64,000 nt of DNA from Erythrocercus mccallii (taxonomy: Eukaryota; Chordata; Aves; Passeriformes; Dicruridae). Below are positions 1 to 12,960 of this stretch, piece by piece (positions within the stretch are counted from its first letter, which is position 1; every line of letters begins with the position of its first letter). The notes under the pieces are model-generated. The model made no database searches. It had not been told where the DNA came from and saw only the letters and a list, made by a program, of their open reading frames with translations. Both the position numbers and the translations under genes were made by a program. The stretch covers positions 519,639-583,638 of the forward strand of contig VZRG01000168.1 in the NCBI GenBank assembly GCA_013397435.1. The letters are read 5' to 3'.

Positions 1-3000
1 ACATCTCCAGCAAAATGTTATTTTGGGTTCAAATGTTTGCTGTGCTTCTGGTATTGTAAGAAATAGCCACTGGGTGATTTCTAAACACAGGGAACACAGT
101 TTTTTCACATACTTCAGTTTTGGGTAAAGGTGAATTCACTTTGTGTGAATTTTATTAAATTTAGATGAAGGCACATATCTGGTAAGAAAATTGTAGCTCC
201 ATTGCTGAAATTTCAAAAAGGTGGGAATAGAAATGAGTGCAAGAATGGCATCATTACTAAAAGGTTCTTTTGAAACTTTCATTTTATTTGCAAGAGATCT
301 TGAAAAAGCAGTCATATAAACACAATTGCCCAGTGGTATCTAATTACATTACCAGGATACAGTTGTCACTGAGATTTTGTGCTGCAGTAAGTGCAATAAT
401 AAATAATATCAGAGAAGGATTTGCTGAAGAAATTCCAAAGGCTGAATCGCCATTTTTGTTAAAATAATTACATCGGGAAGAGTTTCAAAATTACAAGAAG
501 AGGCATTCACTTAAACCACGTAGAAAGGATTAAACAGTGGTGGTGGTACATTGAGATCGTCTTTGGCCCATCCTCAGCATAGCTAAGAGTATGTGAGTAC
601 TCACAAAATTCTTAGCTCAGCAGGAATTTTCTACATTAAATTTCAATGTGTTCTTTTTAATTCCCCCCTTAAGTAACATCTACTGGGAAACATATTTCAA
701 GTAAGACAGGTTTTCTTTCTTTATTTTTGCATCATCAGCTGCTGTTAAAACCGAGAAATGAAAGTCTAAATCTTAACCAAATGGGAAAAAAAAAAGTGGA
801 GAATATAGGCTACATTTAGGAAAAAATACGTAGGGGGCCAAAAATCTGTATGGCACCAGACCTGAAATACAACTTGTCTGTCCCTGGAATAACTCATGAC
901 ATTTACAGCCATGGGACTGAGGATAGTATTTGTCCATCATACTGAAAACAATTTTTGGACTCAGAGGTTCTCATTCATATTTCTCTATCATAGAAGACAT
1001 TACCTTTTTATTGATGTAAATCTAAGTGATCATTTATATGCCTTTAAGAGTAAAAGCCTAGGGCCAAGGAACTTTGCTTTTCTAATTTCCTCATTTCTGG
1101 AGCCTTCATGTGAGGAGTTACCATTAAGCATATCTGGTGCAAGAGGCTAATAATAGGAGCCCATTATCTGTAGACTATTATAGCCTACCATGAAAAGAAT
1201 GCTTGTTCTTTAAGGCATGCATTCAAGATTTCAGATTGGAGGTGGAACTCCTCTAGAGTCCTATTAATTTATGTCATAGAAGGAGACAGACTGGTGCACT
1301 GTACTATTGCCTATGAAAGAAGCTCTAAAAGATGAATTGGGAAGCTGTAATTCCCTGCAGGTGGGAATATATGAGCTAGGGGGGAAACTGGATTAAGATG
1401 CTAAGAAAACTATACTTATACTTCCTCCTAACTACTCCTCTGGGGAATAACTAAGATGCTGAATTTAATAAGGCTTGAATCTGGAACAAAATTCTCACAG
1501 CTAAAAGGATTTTTTGGGGGTAAGAGCTCTAGTCATATTTATAAGATTCCTGTGGTAAATGTAAAGAAATCAAAGAGAAAATGTGCATTTATGTTGGATT
1601 GTGTCCATCTACAGTTAACTGCTCATCTTCATTTTGAATTCCTGCTTCTTTACTATCTTCACCTAATAAAACACATTTTATTTCTAATTTCTAAAAATCC
1701 AGCCAACCTCAGAACATTTAATAGCCTTGATTCAGAGAAGACTGAAATGAAACTAAGCAAGTGGAAAGGATGCTTGGTGGAAATGTCTCATTCTTAGATT
1801 AATTTCTTTGAACAGTTTAAGCAATGAAGTTTTATTTTTATAGTTAATGCCATAAGAACATTTATTAATATTTTTCAGTGGTGTCTAATATCAGCTTTAG
1901 TCTTCATTATTATTGTAAAAGCTAATTGGCAAATAAGGACTTTTCTAAAAGTGTTTGGAATATATTTCAAATGCAGAAAGACTATTCCATTAGATAAACA
2001 TGTCATGGATACTTTTAAAGCCTAATGAAAAAAAATTCCTAAGGTAAATATCACAGTAAGAAGGGCTACAATATCTCTACTGGACTTAAACACTGTAAAT
2101 TTATTGCCCTCCTGACCCTTGAATATCTACAAGATCATCAATTTAAATACTTCCATGTCATTAAAGTCTCAAAAAAAGTCTCAATTATCTGTGCTAAGGA
2201 ATATTGTTCTTTTGAAAGCACAAACTGTGTGTTGATAGTACTGCAGAATACAAGACTAAACAAAATTTAAAAATTAGTATATCTTTATGCTTCTTTTGAC
2301 TCAAGCAACCTATAAACTATATATCACAGAAGAAAAATGTGAATCCCATCCAAATATTGTCCAACATTTATCTGTAGGGGACATTTTATGTGGTTCACCA
2401 ATTACAAGGACAAGCATAGCTAGAGCGCTGGTGATTTCCATAGATACACTACGCCTACTGCTTTCACTTTTTTAAAACCCAAAAGCATTTCTGAGTTATA
2501 TTCAGGGGTGACTAAGTCTGGTCTGTCATTGACTGTGACACAGTAGCATATAGACCAAGGTAACCAGGAATCAGAAACCCAGAGAGTTTGAGTAAACAGA
2601 GACATCACCGTGCATCTCCCATAGGTGGCAACAGGAAGATGTTTACAAAGTGATAAAAATGTACCAGGCAAATGGCTACTGTGACCAATTTTCAAGCTTC
2701 TACTTTTCATCTAAATCTTTAACGTTACCTTAAAATATTTTTCATCAACACATCACCCATTTGAAAGTAAAGCAAACTTCATGTGCTAGAGGAGGGCAGA
2801 TGGTCTGGCTAGTTCTAGTGAAAAGTTCTAGGAACCTCTGAATTGAATGACCCAGCTTTGAGTTTAGTGGAAGCTGAAAGAACAATAAGAAATTTCTTCA
2901 TGCAAGTGATGCTTCTTTCAGGGTCACTTAAGAATTTAATGCAATGGAAGTGAGCAGTGTTTGATAAGCATTTGGAGACCCTTAGATGTAAAATGTCATT

Positions 3001-6000
3001 TAAATGACAATATAACTATGTATTTATTCATGAGAGAGGCTGAAGTGGGATTGGCTTTCTGTCAAAAACTGACAGACAGAAATAGAATTCCTTCTGAATA
3101 GGTGTCTTGAGGATTCCTCCTGCTACCTAAGAGATTTACTTGGAAAGAGTTGCCAGTGTATTACAGGCCAGTAGGTAGGACATAAGACTAGATATCTTAA
3201 CTCTTAACGGATCTTAATTCTTTTGTGATCTTTGACATGTCATTATTCTGGCTTCTTTTTCTTTCCTAGATGTTGTCAAACTTTTCTTCTTTTGGAAATT
3301 TGTAAGGGCAAAGGATGGAGAGGGAGCTTACGAGCACTAATCACACAGTTGCACAAAGACACTGCAACGACTTTATAGCTTTCTAGCCTCTTCAACCTCT
3401 GTCTAGCTTCTTGTCAGAGGCAGTGACTGTCTTCTGATATATATTTTTGTGATTAATTAAAAAAGGAAATCTAATGACTATATTGATGTTGTGCAATATT
3501 ACTACTGCTGTTGTTATCACTCTAATACTATTCATAATGAAGTTGTTACACACATATTTGTATAAAAATTGTTTAGCTGTACATTAGGGTCTCAGATTAC
3601 AAGTTCACATAACACAGATTTCCTGAACATCTGAATATGTCAAAAGCAGACCTCAGTTTCAGTTTGGTTGCAGAAAGAACGGTAATGCATTCTTACAGGT
3701 CTTGATCTGAACAACAGAGTGACCTGGAACCCCGCCAAATTTATGTAGGTAGTAAATTAATTCTTTTCAGAATGTGAAGTAGCCATAGGACATACATAAT
3801 TTTTGTCTTGAGAGGTACACTGAGAAATTTATGCATGAGGAAGTTTATACATATTCCCTTTCAGATAGTTGCATGTGCCTGTAAAATAGTCGTATTCAGA
3901 ACAATCAGATTAATCTATAATGTGTCCATTAAAAATTCATGTTTTGACTTTTCCTTTAAACATTATGCTTTAGTGATTTTCAAATGTCATGAAAAGGACA
4001 TGCAATTATTTAGCACAGAAGAAAAACAGGTTTAGATCTTTCAATAAACAGAGGAGACAAAAGACTCATAACAAGAAATGACAGTTTGCAGACCTCGTTT
4101 CATAAATTATGGAAAAGCAAGCATAAAGAAGGTAATATCAATTTCATGGTTATAAATCAGCTAAAGTAAGATAATGCAAAATATTTTCTATGATTATCTG
4201 ACTGATTTTTTGTGCATTCCTTTTAATCACATTTTATACTTCGTGGGGGTTTTTTTTGTTGTTTTGGGGTTGGGTTTTTTTTATTAAAGCCAGTATAAAT
4301 TGCTAAATGTTTCTGGACAGAGAACTCAAGGCCATTCTATGAAAATAACCTGAAATCTAAATTTATGTTTGCATGTGTGAGGATTTGTAGTAGAGCTGCT
4401 TGGTTGTCTATCCAATCAAGAAATAAGAATGGTACCATATGATTTTGTTGATCAAGGCATCGAACACAGAAAAACTCTGTGAAAACAGTTCATATTTAGT
4501 CACTAAAATGATCAACTTTTTAAGAAACTATTTTAATTCTGAGTATTTTATAAATTTGAAGGAACAACAAGATATGGCATAAGAAAAGGATTTAAATAAA
4601 TTATTCATAACAAGCCATTCACTCATCTATGTTCTAAACAAAATCCATCAATATCCAGTGTTCCTGAAAGTGTTTATATGACAAAAAAATGTATAAATAC
4701 AGGTATGAGAGTGGACTTCTTTGTATTATGCTTGAGAAAAGTAAAGAAAAAACTTGTTACTTCAACGTATAATCCACAATTTAAAAACAATTTAGTGAAG
4801 TAAATTTTACAATAAAATTTCCAGATTATGTTTACATTATATTGTTCCACAGGTCGGTTGTGTAGAGAGCAGTTTAGCAGCTGAGTCCCTGATTTGACAG
4901 TGGTTATGTGTCACTTGATATTGTTAGAACAGTTTAACTTGATATAGTTAAAACTGCCAAAAATTCAAAGTTAAATATTTCCCTCAAAGTACTGAAGCTA
5001 CTCTAATCTAGTGAAGATGTTGTAATATTGGACAGGAGAAAAATAAATTAACTGTTTGGGCATGTTTCTGTATAAAAACAGACAAATAACATTTTTTCTT
5101 TAAATGACCATAAATTCATTCCATAATAGAAGATACTATATTATATAGCTTCAATTGTCTAAAATTGTAGAAATCTCAGTTGTTCAAAATATAATCAGGG
5201 AAATACATTCACATATAGGCTGTGACCTAAACTGTACATTTGGATGTCCAAGGTCAGGTCTTGAATCCACAGCTGTCACTAGGACATCAAAGGAATACGG
5301 ACAGCCTCAATGGAAATAATTATCGAACATTGTAACAATTTTGTTGTGTTTAATGTAATAAATCCAAAATCTGGGCACTGCTACAGCACATGGATAACAT
5401 TTAAGTACTTTAGTTCTCCTTTTGTCCACTACACCAATCTGTGCCCATGAGTGTGTAGAAGCAGTGACACAGGACAAAGTCTGGGACATCTGATCTCTAT
5501 TGTACAACTAGCTCAGCATTTTAGCTCTCATTTTCCTGAAAACTCCTTAGTGATATGGTCCATCATAGCCTCTGGAAAAACCATACTTTAGGTGGGAGAT
5601 AAATGTTAAATAAATAAACCTCACAGTGAACATTTAAGGAATCTGATCTTGGGGCCGTGATGTCTGTGAAGTGACTACTGTATTAACAAACTCGTAAATA
5701 TTCCTAAGACATTGTTTTTGTAAAAAACTGGTTCTCTATGTCATTACTGTCCCAGTACCAGGGAAAGGACTGTGCTAACAATGGTAAAGCTTAGATAATC
5801 ACATTCTCATTTCTGGAAAAAGCTGTCTATACATTCATGAGTTTGCAGGACAGCAGACTTTCTGGGAATTCCCTGGCAAAAATAAACAGATTCAGGTTTT
5901 TTTTCTTTTAAAATTCACAGACTCTGATACACTTAAAAGACTTCCACATTTTCAGGCTGTAAGTAGTTACCACATCTCATTACAAAGTTTTACTCTCAAG

Positions 6001-6473
6001 CATATGATATATATCTGCATGGATTTTTTTCATGATTAAGCACAGTGTCCTTCAAAGCACAGGGAGGTTTCACTTCCAGTGTAGAATTTATCATTTTTTA
6101 GTGTTTATTTGGGAGGAAAATCATCATTGCGTGGGTAGCAGAAACCAGTAATAAAGAAATGTTAATTGCATCATAAATGAGATTCATGTAGTACTGAGAG
6201 GCTTGGTTTTAGGGCAGTTACATTGTGTGGAGAATAGGTTTCTCTAACTTCATACTCTTAGTTATAGACTTTAGGAGACCTACAGTAGTACAGTTTGTGT
6301 TGACGTTGAGTGATAAATATGAGGAAACCTTTCACTGATTGCCTGCTTGAAAATATGCATTCCTAGTATAAAGAGCATGTAGTACTTGTAATTGATGCTC
6401 CTGAGAACAATATATGTTGCACTTTTCAAAAAAGAAAATTTAAGCTGAGGAAGAACATCCTTGAGATTTGTGG
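1..6473. other. Unique AT-rich DNA without a recognisable gene
   Basis: No coding gene, exon chain or interspersed repeat is recognised here. The longest open frame (1456-1797, 113 codons, plus) has no family resemblance and no neighbouring exon-like partner. The stretch holds a perfect 16-bp palindrome at 2994-3009 and a G/T-rich patch near 4243-4283. It is most simply intergenic or deep intronic DNA; very old repeats beyond eye recognition cannot be excluded. Confidence 0.6.
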
Positions 6474-6607
6474 GAATGGTATGAGTCCTAGTACTGGTTT
6501 CATTATCTGTTTAACACCGGGCTAAAAGGGCATATGACACGAATGGTATGAGTCCTAGTACTGGTTTCATTATCTGTTTAACACCGGGCTAAAAGGGCAT
6601 ATGACAC
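6474..6607. repeat. Perfect 67-bp tandem duplication
   Basis: The block beginning GAATGGTATGAG and ending CATATGACAC occurs twice head to tail, at 6474-6540 and 6541-6607, with no difference that I can find over 67 bases. The identity contrasts with the diverged repeats elsewhere in the window. It means either a very recent local duplication or an assembly or polishing artefact. The unit has no coding content. Confidence 0.97.
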
Positions 6608-6755
6608 GAATCTCATAGAGGAGCTGAGAATTAAAGGGAAAGCCTCTTCAAATATTGCTCACTAGCCCCTGAAGGAGTATCTGGTTCTTTCCCATGCATT
6701 TTCAGACTTTTTAAAAAGAATATTTAGTTGATTATCCTATTAAGTTTACCCAGGG

Positions 6756-6790
6756 GTATGTATGTGTGTGTGTGTGTATGTGTGTGTCTG
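6756..6790. repeat. Interrupted (TG)n microsatellite
   Basis: Alternating TG with TATG interruptions, running into a TGTCTGTGAG tail. A simple dinucleotide repeat, likely length-polymorphic. Confidence 0.9.
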
Positions 6791-8107
6791 TGAGACAGGA
6801 AGGCTTGGGGCTGTATGTGTTACAGTAGGGTTTTTGTCTTGTAATTACTTGAAAGAGTCTGAATTCCTGAGGCTTGTCAGACAAGTGATATTTGTCTGAT
6901 TTAGGTAAAAGATGTTAGGTAATGTCTGAAATAGCAGAAGGTACTTGGATAGAATATTTCATCAACTAACATACATAGTACTTGGAGTCATATATGGTAA
7001 GAGCTTTGAATTGTAGCTACCACTGAGGCTGGCAACACAGATATTCAGACATTCCTGGGTGGGGGAAGAAAGTTTGATTGCTAAAAAGAATAAAATAGAA
7101 TTGGAGAGGAAGTGTATCCCAGAAAACCAATCTAATTGATAGTTTTTGGAGAATTTTTTAAAGGTTATATTATCTAAAATACTTATTATATTGTTTAACG
7201 TAATCAGCGGGAGGATTGATTACTGCGTTCTAGAAGAGATGAAGAGGGCACCTTGAGCCAGCACTATCTGTTCTTAAATTCATTGAGAAGAACACAGAAA
7301 GTGTGTAGAAACTTCTAGGCAAATACCAGCTCCTTCTGCATTAGATGCTTTTGCCAGGGAGGATTCACCTCACTAGCTAAGTGTGCACTAAAAAAAAAAG
7401 TGATATCTGGCTTTCTCAGGGTCTTCCATTCTTTAACACATTCAGATTTTATCGCCATTCTGACTTAGATAATGCTTCTGTTTCAATTTTGGCATTTTTC
7501 CTTTGCAGAGAAAGAAAACTACCACAAAAACAGTCTGTTGGTTTGAAAGTCAGAATGTGATCATAATTTCTTTTTTTTGCAATTATATCCAACGTAATTA
7601 ATGTCTTTTCTATAATATATATTTTAAAAAAGCTTTGTTTCTCCATTTTCACGATGTAGTTATCCCCTTTTGGGAAGTGAGATGAATATATGTTTTCTGT
7701 CTTCTATGCATTTATTGTCTTCTGTGATCACTAAGGAGATTCCACAAGGATTCCACTAAAGGGGTTCCACAAGTAAATGAGGTTGATTTTCCAAAGGGAT
7801 TTAACTCCCAAGATCATCATTTAATCTCTTTCTGAAAAACAGAGAGAGCAAGTCAGTAGAAAATTTCACCCAGAAGCAATTTTTCAGTCTCTTTAATTTT
7901 CGTGTAGATTTTATTAATTTGCCCTTTGAAATATCTTTTATGAACTTGGAATTTGATTTTGCCAAGGTCATTCGTACTTTAAATTGCCAACTGTTATCTT
8001 TTTCAAAGCTGTTATTTGCAGTTTGTCAGAAAAATTAATCTTGAGTACATCTGTGACAACTTATTTTTACTTTTTAAGGATTTAGGCTTTCGGTTGTTTT
8101 TTTTGAG
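6791..8107. other. Unique AT-rich DNA up to the assembly gap
   Basis: No gene or known repeat is recognised. It contains an A-run near 7390-7399 and a T-rich stretch just before the gap at 8096-8104. The open frames that appear to run through 8012-8792 exist only because Ns were translated as unknown residues. Confidence 0.6.
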
Positions 8108-8668
8108 NNNNNNNNNNNNNNNNNNNNNNNNNNNNNNNNNNNNNNNNNNNNNNNNNNNNNNNNNNNNNNNNNNNNNNNNNNNNNNNNNNNNNNNNNNNNN
8201 NNNNNNNNNNNNNNNNNNNNNNNNNNNNNNNNNNNNNNNNNNNNNNNNNNNNNNNNNNNNNNNNNNNNNNNNNNNNNNNNNNNNNNNNNNNNNNNNNNNN
8301 NNNNNNNNNNNNNNNNNNNNNNNNNNNNNNNNNNNNNNNNNNNNNNNNNNNNNNNNNNNNNNNNNNNNNNNNNNNNNNNNNNNNNNNNNNNNNNNNNNNN
8401 NNNNNNNNNNNNNNNNNNNNNNNNNNNNNNNNNNNNNNNNNNNNNNNNNNNNNNNNNNNNNNNNNNNNNNNNNNNNNNNNNNNNNNNNNNNNNNNNNNNN
8501 NNNNNNNNNNNNNNNNNNNNNNNNNNNNNNNNNNNNNNNNNNNNNNNNNNNNNNNNNNNNNNNNNNNNNNNNNNNNNNNNNNNNNNNNNNNNNNNNNNNN
8601 NNNNNNNNNNNNNNNNNNNNNNNNNNNNNNNNNNNNNNNNNNNNNNNNNNNNNNNNNNNNNNNNNNNN
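8108..8668. other. Assembly gap of 561 Ns
   Basis: An uninterrupted run of N. Both edges are suggestive: a T-rich run on the left and repeat-like sequence on the right, so the missing sequence is probably repetitive. Nothing can be said about its content, and the true length may differ from 561. Confidence 1.
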
Positions 8669-9055
8669 CCGTCTTCCTCCGGAGAATCCAGTGGAGAAAC
8701 AGGTTGTCTGGTGTTCCCCAGTCTCCTTTTTTATCAAGGTGGGAAACTCCAGAGCCACTCACCACTGGGTGGAGCATCTCACAATGGGATGATATAATGT
8801 GTCATGTCATTGGTAAGCCTTAATGGCCCATTAGCAGCAGATATCCCCTGAGGGAAGATGAGTGGTGGAAGAAATAAGAAACACTGCTCCACCCAGTTTT
8901 AACAGCTGGGCCATTATCAGAAGGCACCCGCCCCCCTCCCCCTGCAGTTACAAGAGATAAAGGAAAGAGAAAAAAAAAAATTCCCCCAGCTGCTTTCAAC
9001 AGATGAAATAGAATACACATTTTTTGGTTCCATAACCCAAGACAAACATCTATGC
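8669..9055. mobile_element. Probable LTR or other repeat fragment beside the gap
   Basis: Base composition changes sharply at the gap edge: this stretch is GC-richer, with a C-run near 8928-8941 and an A-run near 8971-8981. It carries a perfect 13-bp inverted repeat (ACTGGGTGGAGCA at 8764-8776; its complement at 8885-8897) and a 10-bp one (TAATGGCCCA at 8821-8830; its complement at 8907-8916). The wording around the GGGTGGAGCA motif resembles avian LTR sequence as I remember it, but I cannot name the family, and the left part is lost in the gap. The right edge is approximate. It could instead be an old unique hairpin-rich region. Confidence 0.45.
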
Positions 9056-9964
9056 CCAGTGCTCAAAATCTGAAGGACTGAACCTAAATGCATTCCTGTT
9101 GGATGGATTTATACAATTCTTCTGCCTGCAGCTGGATGAGAAAAAATTAGTTCCTGCTGTCATCTCATTGATATACCATCCAGTAAATTAGTCTTCACAA
9201 TGAAAAGACACTATTTCAATATGAATACAATGTAGACAAAATTCTCCCTTGGTGTGAAATTCTAAAATAAAAATTAAATGTAGGACAAGACTAATCTTAT
9301 ATCAGTGTTTTTGCTGAGGATGAGTGAAAGACGGACTAGAGAATGTGATCTTTAAGTGTGTAAACATCACATTTTTAAACTTTTCTTTGAGGCATTATAT
9401 CAGGAAAAATATTAAAAGGAGTTGCTTGTCTAAACAAGCAAAGTCATTCTTTTCTATTAACAGACAAAGATGATGCTGACTTCATTGTAGCAAAAATCTA
9501 CAATGCCCAGGTGAAGTACTCTGTGTATTAAAGCAGTTTTCTAGTTTATATTCTATTTCATAAATGCACAATAATGTTGTGTCCGGTAAGAATTATAAAT
9601 TTTATGTCAAAAATCTTGCATTTCATGGAATTTATTGCTGAGAAAAGAAGAGAAAACCTGATTTTTATGTATGTCACATACAAAACCTGTTGTTTTAAAC
9701 TATCAGTCTGTGAATTGAAGATCATATCAGGGATTAATGCAAAGCAGTCTGTCCTTAGAACTCCAAAGCTGTCCACATTGATACTGTAAATGATCACACT
9801 TTCACACAGCATAAAATAGGCGTTTGGAATTATTCTGCGATATGCCTTATGTTTCTTTTCAGTTGTTCCCTATTTTCTGTGTTATTTTTTAAATTCTGTT
9901 CCTGTACATGTGTGCTAATTTTTTATTTGTGGTTTCAACTACATCCCACATAATGTGAACACAA

Positions 9965-10290
9965 TCATAGATTAATAGAATATGTCTGGTTGAAAAAGAC
10001 CTCTAAGAATCACTGATTCCCGTCCCCTGCTACTTGCAGTATTATGTAAAACTAAACCGTATTACTAAAAGCATTGTCCAGACACTCCTTAAATTGTCAG
10101 GCTTGGTGCCATTACCACGTCCCTGGGGAGACCATTCCAGGATCAGCCTCTCAGTGAAGATACATTTCCTAATGTCCAAACTGAACTCCTCCACTCACAA
10201 CTTTCAATTTCCTTGTGATCACCAGCAACTGAAAGATCAGCAGCTCTGCCTCGGTGGTGAGGTACAAACTGATTTCAGCCACTCTTTTTA
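9965..10290 (-). mobile_element. CR1 LINE fragment, 3' end
   Basis: Read on the minus strand this is the 3' part of a CR1 non-LTR retrotransposon. The left edge keeps a decayed copy of the CR1 terminal octamer-type repeat (TCATAGATTAATAGAAT). Next come the usual landmarks: the 'ccctggggagaccattccag' block near 10120-10140 and the 'cagtgaaga-catttcctaatgtccaa-ctgaactcc' block near 10153-10190. It is clearly diverged and 5'-truncated, as is normal for CR1. The last 80 bases or so are only weakly assignable. Confidence 0.85.
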
Positions 10291-12282
10291 AGTCTGGCCT
10301 TCTCACCCCTCAATGGCTGAGTACAAGGATTTGCTATCCAGTCTGTCACAAACTGGCCCTTTCCACAAGCAATACAGGGAGTATAGTAAGGTATTGGCCT
10401 AATTGATTTTATATCCATATTACTGATGTTTGAAAGAGCAATCAGATATACTCACCTTTTTTTCCCCTTTAGAACTGATTCCAGTAAGAGACTTCTTAAC
10501 TTCTTACTTCAGTATTTTTTTTCTTTTGTTTCTTTTCTTTCTTTTTTTTTCTAACTGTCTGCATCTTTTTCCACTAGAGACTGCTTAAAATAGATTTTTT
10601 TTTTCTTTCTGAAGTGGATGTGCCAGGTATTTCTCTGTTATAAGACAAGGAAAAGTAGAAAACAAAAATACAGTTAAGGCACAACATTGGAGAAATTCTA
10701 GTAGAAAAATATAGTGAATTTGGTGCATATGTTCAAATGAGAGGAGAAACCTCTCTTCTTCTGAATCTTTCCTTCTTACTATTGAGAGTCAAATTTGTGC
10801 TTGATGTTTACACATAGTGGAAGAACTCTATCACAGGATGCTTACTATAAAAACCCCAACATCCACCCCAGAATATCCTAAAACTCAAGACTGAAGAATT
10901 TAGAATTAAATCTCTACTGCAAATCAGGCAAGGACAAAAATTCTATTTAGAAATTGAGTATGCATGTTGACTTAGTTTTCAGGAATTCCTTGTACTGTTT
11001 GCTTGTTCAGTAGTCAAATTGTAACTGAAATTGTGTGATCCATTGTAAGTGGCTGAGTGAAATCACTGTAAGAGTGGCCTGTTCTGAAAAGAAAGACCTG
11101 GGTTGACAGCAGCTGTAAGCCTGGATTTTCAGGGACTGTAAATTCTAAGCAGATGGAAGGTATGGAAATGAATTTCCATGGGCTTCAAGGACTCCAGATA
11201 CAGAGGGCTACAGAGCCTGGATCATTTTGCAATACTAGTTTCCTGAGGGCTATAGGTTTTGATGTGTCAGAGAAAGTTGCAGGCATGAACAAAACGTGCT
11301 GATCTGTGATGTGTTGCTGTCACCCAACATAGGCCTGATTCTGCTTTGTAGCAGGCAGCTGTCAGGATCTTGCACAGCTAGATAGCTTGGATATCCCTCA
11401 TAGTTTGGCTCTCCTAATTCAGTGCATGAGCAGTCATTCATAGCTGTGGGTCCACACCTGCCCTTCTGACATTGATTCTCCATGATATCACAAGGACCAA
11501 GCAATATACTCATGGCAACGAGGATCTATGTAAGGAAGATAAAACCAGATTCCAGCCAAAGACTGAAACTGCTGCATTTTCCATGCTCTTCACTTATCCA
11601 GCTACTCTAATGCCACACCAGAAAAAGCTCTGGAAGCAACCAATATTGCCGGTGAACAGTTCTATAATGCCAGTTATTATAAAATTGGTAGGGTATATTA
11701 TATAAATTTGAATTAATATTAATTATCTGTAGATATTACATAGATAAACTGATAATCTGAGCATGCTCAGCACCTTTCTCTTACTTGGTGCTAACTAGAA
11801 AAAGGGTGTTCTAGTTCAGTCCTATTAAACTCTCTTGAAATTCAAAGAAGTCCACCAGAAATACTCTGCAGCTTGCACTGATGCCCAGACTGGCTGGTCA
11901 CTGTTTGACACAGCATGGTATGGGCCAAAACTCAGTCAGACACAACTAAAACAAGTAAGCACAAAGGCAGTCAGATTTTAAGACCCTGGAAATGTTCCTT
12001 GCATGTGCACACTGTATATGACATCAGCCAGAGAAGTATTATGGTATGGACACATGTTCTAGATGTTACTGCATCCATAAGTAACTGCAGAAAATATTGG
12101 CAGTGACCTACAGCTCTTGTAACATCTGAGCAATACCCCTTTCTGTTGATAAATTATTGAACCCAACATGAAACTGGAAGGTGAGAAAGAAAAGAAGAGA
12201 AAACATGGTAATAGATGTGTGTGTATAACACAGCATTAACATGAAAATAGTTGATTATGAAGGAAATTTCCACCGTGATTTC
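10291..12282. other. Unique DNA with a pyrimidine-rich tract
   Basis: Between the CR1 fragment and the pseudogene candidate I see no gene. 10508-10612 is dominated by T and C runs (T8, CTTTTGTTTC-type blocks, T10). 11250-11513 is open on the minus strand for 87 codons with ten or so cysteines, but has no recognisable domain spacing and no support on either side. Confidence 0.5.
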
Positions 12283-12960
12283 TTATGTCTCCATCTCTTG
12301 AAAATGTCGTGGCACCAGATGCCTCAAAATGGGGAATATCACCTGTGGATCAGCCTTGTGGTACATCTGGAGATAAGAGTAGGTATTGCCAGCTTCTAAA
12401 TGTTTCTTCTGCCTGTTGTCACTCTGCAGCAATTATCTTCTGTAGTAAATGAGGAGTGACCTCAATACAGTTCACCATAAATGTGAACTCCCCTTCAGCT
12501 GCTCTTCTCCCACATTTCTAGCAAGATTGTCTGCCATTAGTTATTTGTTCTTTTCAGGGGCTGAGTGCAGTAGGAAGCCATTCATCAGCATGCTGAACGT
12601 CAGTTCAGACTCCTGTAATTTAATTTCTTCATATGCTTCTTCTCTCTGTATCTGGTCTGCGGTAAACAAGGCAGCTTGCTCCCATACATCAGTTTGACCA
12701 TAGCTGAGCAGATGAAGCTGTTGTAGCAGCTACTTTGCATTCATCTTGTCATAATGAGCCATAGATGAAAATAAAATTTGGGTTGACAATTCCTCAGTGC
12801 AGATGGCCACCTGAACCAGCAGCACTGTGTTATTGCTCTTTTAAAGGAGCTTGTTTCTCAGGTCAGCTTTGAAACCTAAGGAAAACCACAGGGGCATGGC
12901 TGGCATTCCAGACAGCAAACATATCACAGAGGCAGAGATGACAGCACTGAAGTTTAAATG
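12283..12960 (-). pseudogene. Weak candidate for a decayed processed pseudogene
   Basis: On the minus strand, three adjoining readings look more protein-like than the surrounding translation, but in different frames. Around 12555-12775 there is a Gln/Glu-rich stretch (includes ADQIQREEAYEEIKLQESE) with in-frame stops at both ends. Nearer the 3' end, before a stop at 12283-12285, is a stretch including KADPQVIFPILRHLVPRHF. Stops and frame changes separate them, so no gene is intact. I do not recognise the parent protein, there is no clear poly(A) tail, and chance open frames of this size are common in AT-rich DNA. A translated search would decide it. Confidence 0.22.

Noticed and set aside
8012..8792. 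Open frames of 231-258 codons across the gap on both strands
   Set aside because: They exist only because Ns were read as unknown residues; the real sequence outside the gap supplies about 30-60 codons each.
11250..11513. 87-codon cysteine-containing minus frame, considered as an EGF-like relic
   Set aside because: Cysteine spacing does not fit an EGF, laminin or similar repeat, and flanking sequence gives no continuation.
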